Source of the DNA: Chionoecetes opilio | Taxonomy: Eukaryota; Arthropoda; Malacostraca; Decapoda; Majidae | Assembly: GCA_016584305.1 (NCBI GenBank) | Contig: JACEEZ010000067.1 | Span: 113,501 to 177,500 of the forward strand | Direction of reading: 5' to 3' | DNA length: 64,000 nucleotides | In this document: one piece after another, positions 21,861 through 36,650 of the stretch | Layout of the letters: every line of letters starts with the position of its first letter | How positions within the stretch are numbered: the stretch's first letter is position 1 | The notes under the pieces: model-generated | Told to the model about the DNA's origin: nothing | What the model saw: the letters and a program-made list of their open reading frames with translations, nothing else | Database searches by the model: none | Made by a program: the position numbers and the translations under genes

Positions 21861-22084
21861 ACCTCGCAGACTCCTGACAACCTCTCCTTTTTTGTGTGTA
21901 ATGTGGGTGGTGGCAGCATAATCTCCAGGTTTGTTGAGCCCTTCAAATTAACATCTAGCAAGGGGGGGCACTACAAATCCCGTCAGAAGAATCTTTTCAC
22001 AGACGCACAAGTTACGTGTTACTTCACGTAACAATCACAATTAGGGGAATAAATCTTATATCCCATTATCATATAATTGAGCAG
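21861..22084. repeat. Repeat segment shared with 62180-62310
   Basis: Reverse complement of this stretch matches the plus strand near 62225-62300, including CTAGATGTTAATTTGAAGGG and TGCCACCACCCACA. It is next to LINE relics here and may be part of the same LINE's 5' region. Confidence 0.5.
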
Positions 22085-22308
22085 CTTCACACCACTGGAT
22101 TACGGGCAGTGGATGTCGATCCTCCTATTGACGAAACCGCACCCTCTCTTGACGAAGTCAGAGAGGCACTGTAGCAAAGTTGAGGGGTGGAAAGGCAGCT
22201 GCACGGTGTTTGTAATATCAGTGCGGAGCTCCTCAAAGCTGGGGGTGAAGCCATGATACGCGGGTTGCATGCTGTCCTGACTGCCGTGTGGGAATCAAGT
22301 CGAGGCCA
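22085..22308 (+). mobile_element. Short RT fragment of the same LINE, opposite orientation
   Basis: The plus strand encodes DEVREAL, a frame break, then ISAELLKAGGEAMIRGLHAV and LTAVWESS. This is the same RT N-terminal segment that appears on the minus strand near 21560, but less damaged. It ends where the foldback terminus begins. Confidence 0.6.
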
Positions 22309-22757
22309 CCGAGATGAGAAGGCCTGATACATCGCCCGTGACGTCACACAATCTAGTGCCCACCCGCTCCGCTCCCTGTACAAGTTTACCTACCTAATAT
22401 AGGTTTATCAGTATAAAAGATATACTGTTATCTTCGGAAATGTTTGTTTTATAATATTATCAAATAAAAAAACCGTAAAACACACTAAAGAAATGCCATT
22501 ATGAGACTCAAGAAATATGCATGAACTTAAATTCACTTAAACTCTTCGCCATTTCATATTTTGCGAGAAAACTTTTTACATGGAGAATATCAATAGAAGC
22601 GGAATTTAATTAGCTTTCCATTGATATATTTAGTTTTCTGATAAATGAACAGCATGCATAAATTAGTATTAACTAAATAAATAACATCATGAAATCGGGT
22701 AATTTACCCGCTATCATGATGTTATTTATTTAGTTAACGCTAATTTATGCATGTGTA
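22309..22757. repeat. Truncated foldback unit, second locus
   Basis: Starts with AAGGCCTGATACATCGCCCG and TGACGTCA (22339-22346), runs through one full arm unit to the central palindrome CGGGTAATTTACCCG (about 22695-22709), then stops about 45 bases into the opposite arm. Very similar to the arms at 13043-15224. Confidence 0.8.
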
Positions 22758-23449
22758 ATGAATAATCAAGATCTACAAGTAGTACTACTATCACTATGAA
22801 ACATGTAGATTACCTTGATTGACTGTCTCCTTGCTATCACTGCATATTGCATCCTCTCTATGAATCCATGCTAAATTCATTCACAATTACTTGATAATGA
22901 AGAATGTTGGGGATGGAAACCTTGTGGACCTTTTCAACACCAATCATACTTGCAGTTTGTGACTTGTACTCCTCAGCTGGCATTGACCCAAGACTGAAAT
23001 AAACATCACTGCACCTAAAAAATATGATCTGAACAACCCATGTGAGATAATAATAAGGTAATAAGATTTGGTTCCTTAACACCTTAAAGTCATCTTTCTC
23101 TCCCTTTCTTGGTCATTTCTATGATCTTTCAACATCAACTTTTTATCTACATTTTCTTCTACTCATTCTTTCTGCATGATCTGTCCTCTCCAGGTTGTTT
23201 CTCACTCCATTAAACTCTCACTCCTGTAACTGTTTGCAAGCACTCAATTTCTTTCTTTATGTTGCACTTCAGACCATGTCTATCATCTATACACAAGAGT
23301 TACCATTTTTGCCTATACAAATAGATCCCTCTCAAAAATAAAATACATACAGCCCCTAAATATTTGTTCCTTCTTCTACTATATGGCTCATTTATGCCTC
23401 CAAAGATCCCTCTGCCTCAATATCCTCACCCAAGTACTTCGGCTTCACT
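22758..23449. other. Intergenic, no gene seen
   Basis: AT-rich DNA downstream of the TATDN1 stop codon. No repeat family or coding region is recognised. Confidence 0.55.
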
Positions 23450-23975
23450 TAGGGTGGCCATTTCCAAATTTCCAAAAAGGAGGACTTTTTTTTTTTACTA
23501 TCCAAAATTTTTCAAAAAAATTTTACCATTCATTTTTTTACCATCCTTTTTTTTTTATCAAAATTTTTTGGTTCACTCATGGTTGAAAGTGGTTTTCCTT
23601 TTTGGCATTTCCCTAAGAGGTTAGTCCAAGAACAAGAAAGTCAACTGATCTCCACCGCGGCTTTGGGCAAACTGACAGTTTCGTATGTGCATGGTATTGC
23701 CAACGTGTCTCATACACGTAGGATACGGAGTTACGGACTATCAACTGCTCCGCGCTAGTGTTGACAACAACAAATACATAATAAAAATACATTAATGATG
23801 ATTGTAGCACGCTTGCTATTTTTATACATGCAAAGTAATTCCCGTGCCTCTGTTTGGCCTGGCTCTGAGAAAAAAGAAGGACAAATTAACGTCCGGCTTG
23901 AGGCGGCGCCGGACGGAGGACAGAGTGCTAAACAGCCAGACTGTCCGGCGAAAAACCGGACGTCTGGCCACCCTA
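23450..23975. mobile_element. hAT MITE with perfect 8-bp target duplication
   Basis: Inverted termini TAGGGTGGCCA (23450-23460) and TGGCCACCCTA (23965-23975) are flanked by an exact 8-bp direct repeat GCTTCACT (23442-23449 and 23976-23983), the hallmark of hAT transposition. The element has no transposase. A T-run-rich part and a part rich in CCGGAC are visible inside. Confidence 0.85.
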
Positions 23976-24013
23976 GCTTCACTACCTGGTCCACCTTTAA
24001 TACTTTCAGAACT

Positions 24014-24225
24014 GTGTCATAAGAACATAAGAAAATAAAGAAGCTACAAGAGGCCGTGATACCTACACACCTACATCACGTTCCTGTTACTTAATACTAC
24101 CTACTTTCACCTTTCATCCCCATCCATGAAATTGTCTAGCCTCCTTTTAAAACTCCCTATTGACTCCGCACAAACTTATCTGACGACTGAGTCCATTCCA
24201 ATCATTTTCCACCCTAAAAAGATAT
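24014..24225 (-). mobile_element. CR1/L2-like LINE 3' end fragment
   Basis: Same 3' terminus as the LINE at 40936-41735 (plus-strand GAAGCTACAAGAGGCCGTGA), followed by the reverse complement of its last codons. 5'-truncated after about 210 bp, the usual fate of LINE insertions. It lies 225 bp downstream of the TATDN1 stop. Confidence 0.8.
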
Positions 24226-24449
24226 TCATAACTTATCTATGGAGTACGCGGGGTTCGAACACACGTATGTATAATGATGATGTCAGCGTGTCTAGTGTGA
24301 GGTGTCAGCACTTCTCAGACCTTTATCACTCCTGCATGCTTGCTCTCTCCCAAACACAAACAAAAATATAAATGGATACATATACTAGCTTCAGTTTTTT
24401 TATAATTACTTGTTATCATTCGTCACTCCAAGACAAGAAGGAAGCTGAA

Positions 24450-27400
24450 CTATTTGTGCCCAGTGTCAGGGGGAAAGAACAGTTTTGTGGTGTTGTTGTA
24501 CAGCTGCTCGGCCAACTCATCATGATCTTCTTTCTTTATTGCCGCTAAAACTTCCAAAATTTGTCTGCAAAGATAAGAAAACCATTCAGCATTGTGCATG
24601 ATCAGTAAACGTTTTAGATCTGATCTCAATAAAGAATTAGTCTCAATAAACCAAGTATCACATTTGTTCATCTTTTTTCTATGTACTGTTTATAACAAAC
24701 TCATTCTCTCACTTTCTGATCTTCCATCATTTGATTCATTTACAAATATTTTCATCCTCCTCGTTATTTACTATATATCATCAATGCCATCTATGCATAT
24801 GTAAATTCTGTCATTCCTAAATATGATTGCATGAAGTAGATAGATCTAGCCATTACTGAAAAATTTCCACAGGCCCAAAAAGATAAAGTATACAAAGCAC
24901 ACAGTGAAGAGGTGGCAAGAAAATGTGGATTGAATGAGCTGAGTACAGTGCTGAGAGTAAGGCGATTGAGGTGGTTTGGGCATGTGAAGAGGAGAGAAGT
25001 TGGTGAGGCATTGGGGAGAGCTGTTAAGAGTGGAAGTTCCAGGTCGCCGTCCACCGGGCAGGCCAAGGAAGACATGGAGGCAGTGCGTTGAAGAGGATCT
25101 GGAAGCATTGGGCATTGAAGCAGTTGAGGCAACGGATAGAGATAGTTGGAAGCGTATCATCGGCCGTCTAATCTCATTAAAAAATATGGGAAAAACTGAC
25201 GTTAAACAGAAAGAAGAAGAAAAATACAAAGCAGACAGAATACTTACACTATACAATTTGGCTCATTTCGGCCCTTCACCATGACTCCAGGTTCCCACTT
25301 CTCCTTTTTCTTGGTCTGGAAAACGGTCTTGACGTGCTTGTGGCCGGCATGGGTTGGACGCACCTCACACCAAGGGCAATCCGTCTCAATCATTAGCCGC
25401 TGAGTGGGAATTGATGCTGCAACGACCAGATTTTCCGCCGTTTTCAATGAGCTGTTGGATGCAATAGTGTCAGTTTGTGTGGAGTTTCTGACAATCGAGA
25501 ATTATGAAAATAAAACAGGATAAACAGCTATCAAATGCTGAGGGAATGGATTTTGCTTCATGTTAATAAGAATATGTGCTAAAAGCATCCAACACTTGGG
25601 TCCATTTTTTTAATTAATATCTTAACTTTTTGGGAGATCCCTCAACCTGCCGTGCCCCACTCTACCACACCAAACAAGTTGACTTGTTGCTTTGTAAGAT
25701 TTGTTTCAGTCTTCCACAATGAAATGACTGCATGTATTCGCATGCATGGTGAGCCAAGCAATGTAGGCTACATTTTGAGTGAGCTGGAGTACTCTGGTAA
25801 AGCGTACTGTAAAAGCAGATGGACAAATCTATATGCCTTTGGTCCTATAACGGTCCTCAATCATTTGCATCTAAACAATTTCCAGGAAGCTGCTTCAGCT
25901 AATGATAATGTGAGATTTTGTTAAAAGTTCTCAGTTTATGAGCTTCTGTTAATGCAACGCTTTTCTGACATTCCGAAGCATATGTAGGATGCAGTCACAA
26001 TATCTGCTTCTCTAAACATCATTCTTCTACTGCAGTCTGACTACATGGTCATGACATAATACTATTTACTTAAAATGGTCATATTATATGAGACCCCACG
26101 TGGAAAAGGACACCATTTGTTAGGTGGGAGAATCTTGACCTTTGAGGGGGCATATGAGAGGCATGAGAAGCAGGACCAGTGGGCAGGGGAAGGGGCAGGC
26201 ACGGGAGGAAAGCTTTCTTTGGGTGGGAGCTTCTTGAGGGAACGAGACATCAAATACGACAGAAATAAAGGCTTCATATTTCATATTTTTCATTAGATGA
26301 ATTATACCACCCATGGCATGAGTGTGCATTCTTCAAAACTACTTTTATGTCTTACACCCTGGAACTAGAAAATCATAGAATATTTCAAATATTCTCAACA
26401 TTACATGAGTATTTCACAGCATCCATTTAATCCGATATAGAGATCCAAATCTAAAATCTGTCGTGCCTCTTCTTCCGTGCCATCAAAAGAATGCACGACT
26501 CCCCCTGAGATCTTTTCCCGGTGGCTGGTGAGGATCTGCAACAGGTCCGCTGCAGCATTGCGACAATGTAGAAACATTTGGCAGTCCTGTTACCTCTGCA
26601 AGGCTGATTTGCTTCTCAAAATATCTGCAAAAGTTTCTCACTCGATGGCATATCTAAAAAAATTCAAATGGTGAATCAAAATCAATTTAATCTATTTACT
26701 TTTGTTATATACATACCATATAACATGGTATAGCCTACATTTACTTTTGTTATTATGAAAGAATTTGTCTGGCCAACAGGTTTTCTCGTAAAGTGCAGGA
26801 AGCAGAATGACAGAAAGATATTTAACTGACAATGACTTTGGTGGCTCTGACAACAACAGCAATCAAGGCAGCACGAAGCAAACACACAAGTAGTGCTCCA
26901 GTCTGCTCTCCCTCCTACTATCCCTCTCCACAGATTCTGCCATTGTCTTCCTACTTAACATGCTATAAAGACCATCCTCCAACATTCACGGCATTTACCT
27001 TACTCCAATATACACTCTCTCATCCCATACGCAGTGCTGTACGTAGTTTAAAATACCAAGTATACCATCAGTATCTAGTTGATCAAACTCAGTACTTCTG
27101 CATAACAAACATAAGAACTTAAGAACATAAGAAAATAAGGAAGCTACAAGAGGCCGTGAGACCTACACGTGGTAGTTCCTGTTACTTAAATACGACCTTC
27201 ATCCCCATCCATGAAATTATCTTGCATTGTCTAACCAAAATAATTGTCTAACCAAACGCTCACACTTACTTCCTTTGTATTTCGGGGGAACAAAACTGAG
27301 TCCGGTCATAGTCCAGGCCACACTCTCCTATGGCAACTACTTTCTCCCTGTTGTCAAGAGTCAACTGAAGTAGTTCCTCTAGGTATGCATCTGGGGATGT

Positions 27401-29672
27401 TTCCTCCTTCTCAAATTCCTCACAAAGTGTTGGATGGCAGCCGACTGTACAGTATAAGTGTTCTGCCAGGAAGATATGAGCCAATGTAAATCTATGGATC
27501 ATATGAGAGTCGTAACATCTTTTCCTACTCGAAGGATGAGAGGAACCAAGCTCTAGGAACAGAAAATGTATGCAGTGGAGGTGAAAGCCATCAAAAGAAG
27601 AAGAGATAGTAAATTATATACACATTCCTTCTCAACCCTTCACAAACGCAAACCCTTCAATCTCAGAACATACACAGTTACTTTTTTTATCTATCTTTAC
27701 TGAGCCATACGCAGGTATTGGTCAAAGCTTTGTACCTGAATTTTGTATAAATACTTCAAAGGTGAAACTTGTACAACATCTAATACCTGTATGTTTATGA
27801 TTCCATGCACTGAACAATTATTGTCCATTTACTGATATGGTGAAAAAAAAATAATAATAATAAAATAAACTGAGTACATAATTAGTACATTATAATGAAA
27901 TCCAAAGTTGATTTACTTTCTTTCTGACAGTCGTATGATGTGTTGTGGCAGTAATATTGTCATATTCAAAGCATGATACTCTATTGAATATTCAAACAAA
28001 TTTTCTTCTACAGACGACAGAACGTCTACAGACGCGCTTAGCAGTGAAAGGGTTAATTAAGACTAAATAGACACAGTCACAATTCACTCATTCTTTTCTA
28101 TGTAAGGATATGTATTCTGATGTGCAGCTATGTAAATAAGATATCTATGTAAATATGATATGCAGCTAAGATATAAAAATAGGGTAACTGAACTGTAATG
28201 CAAAATACTGAATAAAAAAGTCAAATAATAATCAAATATGGCCTTCGTCAATATTCAGTGCTTAGCCTCCTACTTCAAAATGGCATAACTTCCAAACATC
28301 AACATACCACAGAAGCATCACAACATTTATAAACACCTTATTGATGAAGCACTGCCCACCCTCTCAACTCATCATCTAACTCATCATGCTACACTGCCAA
28401 TCCTTTCTAGTACTGTATAACCAAAATAACTGTTATCTTACCATTAGTCTTGGCTAGTTCCAGAGCTGCTTTACTATCTGAGAGACTTGTTCCAGTGATG
28501 ACCATCTTGCTCAGCCCTGCTTCCCATGCTCTTTTTAACACATGGCTTAAATCAGCTTCATGTTTTTTGCTTCCATGGTAAATTCCTTGATACATTTCAT
28601 CAGTCAAATTAGCACCAATGTCTGCAATCATAAACAGCAAATGTAATACTGATTATGCAAACTGTAAGAAGGAAAAGGCTGTCAAGCAAAAAAATGCTGA
28701 AAATCCAAGTGGAATTCCATCGAATGACTAAGTGAGATACAAGGAATTTCCATACAACTAACTACCACCCATGGAAGCTCAGGTAATACAAATTTTGCCC
28801 TAAAATATTACAAACTTCATTTGTAAGCTTCTAGATTGATATTTTTCTGTACTCACAATACTATGCTGTGTACCATAGCTACAGCAAATGTTTTTGTAAG
28901 TTCTCTTACTTTCACAATGTAACAAGTGTTTACTTTATTTACTTTCTTCAAAAATGCAAAGAACTCTAATCCATCCATAGTCACCATCAAGATATCTTGC
29001 ATGTCATGCTATTTCATGTGCACTAAATATTAGTTGAATGTAGGGGTAATATTCTTGAAGCATGGGATACCAGTGTTCTATACTGAACTCTGCATACTTA
29101 ACTTCTTAAAGAATCAATGTATTATGATGAATAGTTTTCATGCCTCTGAAAAAATCATTGCCCTTCTTCACTCTAGCTGAATAAAATCTTGGTAATTACA
29201 TTCAATAAATTGTTTACAGAATGTTAAGGTAGATGGCTAGATAGAGTAGGTTGAGGAGATCGAATCCCAAGTGAGGAGGTAGCGAAGAGGTTTGGATTGG
29301 CGGATCTCTGCGTGAAGCTGAGACAGATGAACCTCAGGTGGTTTGGGTGAATAGAAGGGATGCAGAGAGTTGTGTAAAAATGACAAAAGAAATAGAGGTG
29401 GAGGGACTTCAGCCATGAGGATGACCAGAGAGAACCTGGAGAAGTTGTATGCAGCAAGATGTGGAAAGTCTTGGAATCTCAGAAGACATGGTATGGGACA
29501 AGAGGAAATGGAGAAGAACCATTCCACGTTCCACCCCAGCGTAGTCAGGAAAAGAAGGACATTAAACAAAGATGATGATAATGATGATAAAAGGATTGAG
29601 ACGAGGTCATTCTGTCCAATCTTTTAATGGGAAAGGATACTTACCAATGAATCTTTTCACTAATTGTGCCAT
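24450..29672 (-). CDS. TATDN1: TatD-type nuclease TATDN1, six exons, one frameshift
   Basis: Exons (minus strand): 29672-29645, 28621-28442, 27462-27270, 26624-26405, 25451-25248, 24564-24450; about 312 codons after allowing for one frame error. The protein is a metal-dependent TatD-family TIM-barrel deoxyribonuclease, linked to DNA repair and apoptotic DNA breakdown. Visible motifs are [10 protein letters not shown] at the N-terminus, [12 protein letters not shown] in exon 3, FLHCRNAA and [12 protein letters not shown] in exon 4, IETDCPWC in exon 5 and [10 protein letters not shown] at the end. All match animal TATDN1. The start at 29672 has a better Kozak context (AGAATGG) than the in-frame ATG at 29684; an acceptor-like TTTATTTCAG ends near 29710, so an upstream exon is possible. 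Exon 4 has one extra T in the run 26577-26579 that breaks the frame, and its donor (GTAATG) is weak. Introns carry LINE pieces. Confidence 0.88.
24858..25200 (+). mobile_element. RTE-like LINE 3' fragment in TATDN1 intron 5
   Basis: The plus strand encodes [16 protein letters not shown], a frame break, then [20 protein letters not shown] and [14 protein letters not shown], the C-terminal end of an RTE-type LINE. It is antisense to the host gene and ends about 50 bp before the exon 5 donor. Confidence 0.7.
27108..27235 (-). mobile_element. CR1/L2-like LINE 3' end in TATDN1 intron 3
   Basis: Contains plus-strand GGAAGCTACAAGAGGCCGTG and TAGTTCCTGTTACTTAA, the shared LINE 3' terminus. Same orientation as TATDN1. 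It stops after about 130 bp, 35 bp from the exon 3 donor. Confidence 0.75.
29222..29600 (+). mobile_element. RTE-like LINE 3' fragment in TATDN1 intron 1
   Basis: Broken plus-strand frames give [10 protein letters not shown] and then a piece ending [17 protein letters not shown], a C-terminal LINE signature. It ends in a GATGAT repeat at about 29568-29590. Antisense to the host gene. Confidence 0.55.
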
Positions 29673-29939
29673 TCTGAACTTCATATGATCATTGATCTTG
29701 AACAAAAATCTGAAATAAAGAAATTGAGTGTTAACATTGTAGAAGAAAGTCAATTCAGTGTTTCTATAAAGGCATGAAACTAATTACACATCGTAGAGAT
29801 TTTCTACATGAATAAGTGCCCCGTAATACTTGAATTTTTCTTTTGTCATGCATCACAGAACTAACATGTTCATATGTATGTATTTGAATGACTTTTGAAC
29901 CACAAGTAAAGCTATTATATATACATATTATTTATGTAT

Positions 29940-30240
29940 TCACCTATAAAGGTAAAGATGGGGGTATATGCTATGCTGAGCATGGCCTCGGTGCTCATCT
30001 CTGTCGCATTAGCCCTTGAGCCTGTGGTGGGTGACAACCTGTTACCCTGGGACACAGGGCTAGTGAGACATCTGGGTTACCACAGTTACCTTCCCCAGGT
30101 TTCCCCAGGTACCCATTTATCAACCCCAAAAGGTAGGATGAATAGCTGGATTAGGCTGGCCGCCGACTTGCCCTGGCCCGGATTCGAACCAGGGCCCGCA
30201 GATTCGTAACTAGGCGCGCTAACCACTACACTACGGAGGC
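29940..30240 (-). repeat. tRNA-derived SINE (main family), reverse orientation
   Basis: Read on the minus strand, it starts with an A-box-like TAGTGTAGTGGTTAGCG and a B box GGTTCGAATCC, then the body GGTACCTGGGGAAACCTGGG, and ends near TTAGCATATACCCCCATC. It is homologous to copies at 33523, 38965, 46856 and 47690. It lies between the TATDN1 and TPI start codons. Confidence 0.85.
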
Positions 30241-30282
30241 TACTATATTACTGTGTGTATACTACTATACTATTATATAGGG

Positions 30283-30543
30283 TACTCCGTAGTGTAGTGG
30301 TTAGCAAGCTCGGCTCACAACCTAGAAGTCCCGGGTTCGATCCCCGGGCGGAGCGAAGATAGATGGGTGGTCTTTCTTAAAACCCGAGCCCCTGTCCACC
30401 CAGCAGTGAATGGGTACCGGGTGTTAACCGGGGGTTTGTTACCCCCCTCCCGGGGTGGTGGCTTTGGCCAACACTAAGCTGCAGCGGTAGATCACTACGG
30501 CTCTGAGGAATTATCCTCTAAACAAACAAACAAACAAACAAAC
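30283..30543 (+). repeat. tRNA-derived SINE, second family, (AAAC)n tail
   Basis: A tRNA-like head (A-box TAGTGTAGTGGTTAGCA, B-box GGTTCGATCCC, imperfect acceptor stem) occupies 30283-30356. A unique body with GTTAACCGGGGGTTTG and a (AAAC)n tail (30520-30543) follow. The body and tail identify it as a SINE rather than a tRNA gene. Confidence 0.75.
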
Positions 30544-30709
30544 TGTATATGGCAGCTTTGCACTGCCATAGTATTAATACATTTTCTTTTCTTGATAACA
30601 TCTGTTACTATATCAAACCTCACACCTAACCTAACCTAACCTGATTTAATGTAACCTAACCGTTTCTGGCCGAAATAACTTGCTTTTTTTTCAATAAACA
30701 GGAGGGAAA

Positions 30710-31285
30710 GTAACGCAGTATAAAACGCAGTATAGAAAATGTCGATTTCCGCCGGCTGACATGGAGGTTGGAAATGCTGCAAATGGACAAGTTGATGACG
30801 GTTATAACGACGTGCTTTGTAATGTATTAAACTATAGTAGAACAGACTTTAAAACAAGAGTCCCAGAGAGTGAGGGTAAATGGGGTTATATCTACCCAAG
30901 CCAAGGTAACTAGTGGGGTTCCACAAGGGTCTGTTTTAGGGACCCTGCTTTTCTTTGTGTATAATAACCTCCTCAGCTATAGGCCTATCACCTGAAAATG
31001 TAAACTTTTTGCCGATGACACCAAAATATACAGCAAGTCAAGCACAACTATAGAGATGAACAGCATACAAGAAGATACTGACAAGGTGATGCATTAATTA
31101 ATCCTAGACCCTGGCTTCTGAAATTCATCATCCCCAAGTGAAAAGTGATGCACATAGGACATCAAAACGATAGACACACCTACAAAATGGATTACACTAA
31201 CCTGAAAACTTAAAAAGTTAACATCAGCAGAAACAATCTTGGGGTAGCTACAAGAGGTCGTGAGACCTACATGGATGTACATATA
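30710..31285 (+). mobile_element. CR1/L2-like LINE fragment upstream of TPI
   Basis: Plus-strand pieces read TSGVPQGSVLGTLLFF, then KLFADDTKIYSKS (near 31005-31040), with stops between them, and then the shared 3' terminus CTACAAGAGGTCGTGAGACC near 31249. A decayed copy that may now include TPI upstream DNA. A TTAGG-type run (CCTAACCTAACC, minus-strand sense) lies just before it at 30625-30662. Confidence 0.6.
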
Positions 31286-31724
31286 CTAGGTGATCATATA
31301 CGTTATAACTATTGAGTGTTACATCTATAATTATTGAGTAATATTATACGAGACGACTACCCTACAGATGCCCTACAGGTTGTCCTACCTACTTGACCTG
31401 CCAGGTGCCAGGTGCCAGCACTCGTGGGCGATCCACAAGCGACGTCACCTCAAACACACGTAATCCATACCAGCTGACATGCCGAAACACCAAGCAACTA
31501 ACAACTCTGCTGGAATGAATGATTAATAACAACCTTGCCATTGGCTGTGATCATAACTTTGCTAAAGAGAAATAAAAGGTAAACCTATATTACGATAAGT
31601 TATCCAGACATGCGATAGCTGGCAGCCACCGTGAAGAGGTTTGGCAAGGGCGACAAGCACTGTGGCAGACGACGCCCCACCTGACAACCGAGCGGACGAT
31701 CCTCAGCACGCACTCCATTCCACC

Positions 31725-35408
<3,684 letters not shown>

Positions 35409-36028
35409 ATCATTCACATGCTGTCTACACTTATCTGTATTATAGAATCCTGTTACATTCTGCTGGACTGGTTATATGTATTTCCTGTTTGCGTCTCTAT
35501 AGAGCTACTTAAGTGTTGTTGCAAAATAGGTACGTACTTTGTGAAATGTAGATATCAAAACTTTTCAACACTTAATCTTTGCCTCTTCTGCGAAAGTTGC
35601 TTTAAATTTGCATATATCTTCATTACAACTGGATATTTTTATTTGTTCAGTCTGAATCAAAATTGTTATCTGGCCTTATGGTATTTAGGATTCTTAAGTA
35701 ACAGGAAAGGTCCCGCATGTGGTCAAAAAAGTCATGACATACAATGAATGATATATGATAGATGAATGATTGATTATTGTGAACTTAGGATGTACACGTG
35801 AATTTCTAAACTAAGTTAATTTACTTGTTGAAATGTGAGATATTAAAATTTTAACCCTGATTAAAAAAAATATCAATGTTGGGTGGATGGAGGGATGGTA
35901 CAGTGATGTTCTAGATGAAATGATTAGGAAAAAAAATTATTAGGTTAGTAACAGTTTAAGTAATTGATTTAACATTTTATTTGACAACATATCTTCCACC
36001 CTGTAGACTGTTGCGCAATTGATTTGAA

Positions 36029-36034
36029 AATAAA
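36029..36034 (+). terminator. Candidate TPI polyadenylation signal AATAAA
   Basis: First AATAAA after the TPI stop codon, 620 bases downstream. ATTAAA at 35842-35847 is an alternative. A minus-strand AATAAA at 35981-35976 could serve the convergent TMED gene, in which case the two 3' ends would overlap. Confidence 0.4.
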
Positions 36035-36650
36035 TCTGTTCCAGACTCTTTAATATATTTTCCTTTGATGTGAAATTATGCAAGCAGTCATTGTCTAAAA
36101 ATAAGCAAAAAGTAAAAGTCCTAACGAGTGATTTTTCAGCTTTGTAACTATGTACACCAGATCTATATAGCAGTCACGTCAAGACTGACGAAGCCGATAA
36201 AAAGTAAAATCAACATAAAACTCGCCTTAATAAAAATAGAGTTAACAACCATTCACACGTAAAGCCTCATTCATTCATTACCATGGTTCATCCATTGCTA
36301 CGCCTCATATATGCTTCATTTACAAAAATATAGGATGGAGATTCATATAAAAATGGAATGTGGAGATTCAAGTACTATAACATCACAGATGAGATTGAAA
36401 CTGGAAGCTTTTCACGTATGTACTAAGACACTGAAACTGCATAAAGGCAAAATGTGAAACTTTGCCTGCGTATTATATTTTAAAAATGCAAGTAAAATGA
36501 CAAGTTTTCACTATCCTATTTTGAGTAAGTAGTTTTGTGACCTTGAAAATATGAATTGTTCACCATTGCCCCCTACCTCTAAAGCAGTTAATGAAGATGT
36601 GACATTAGTTTCAGTAAGAAAGCAGATTTAGATCTATGGAACCATGTTTG

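Noticed and set aside
30283..30360. A functional valine-type tRNA gene
   Set aside because: The stems are imperfect and a SINE body with an (AAAC)n tail follows.
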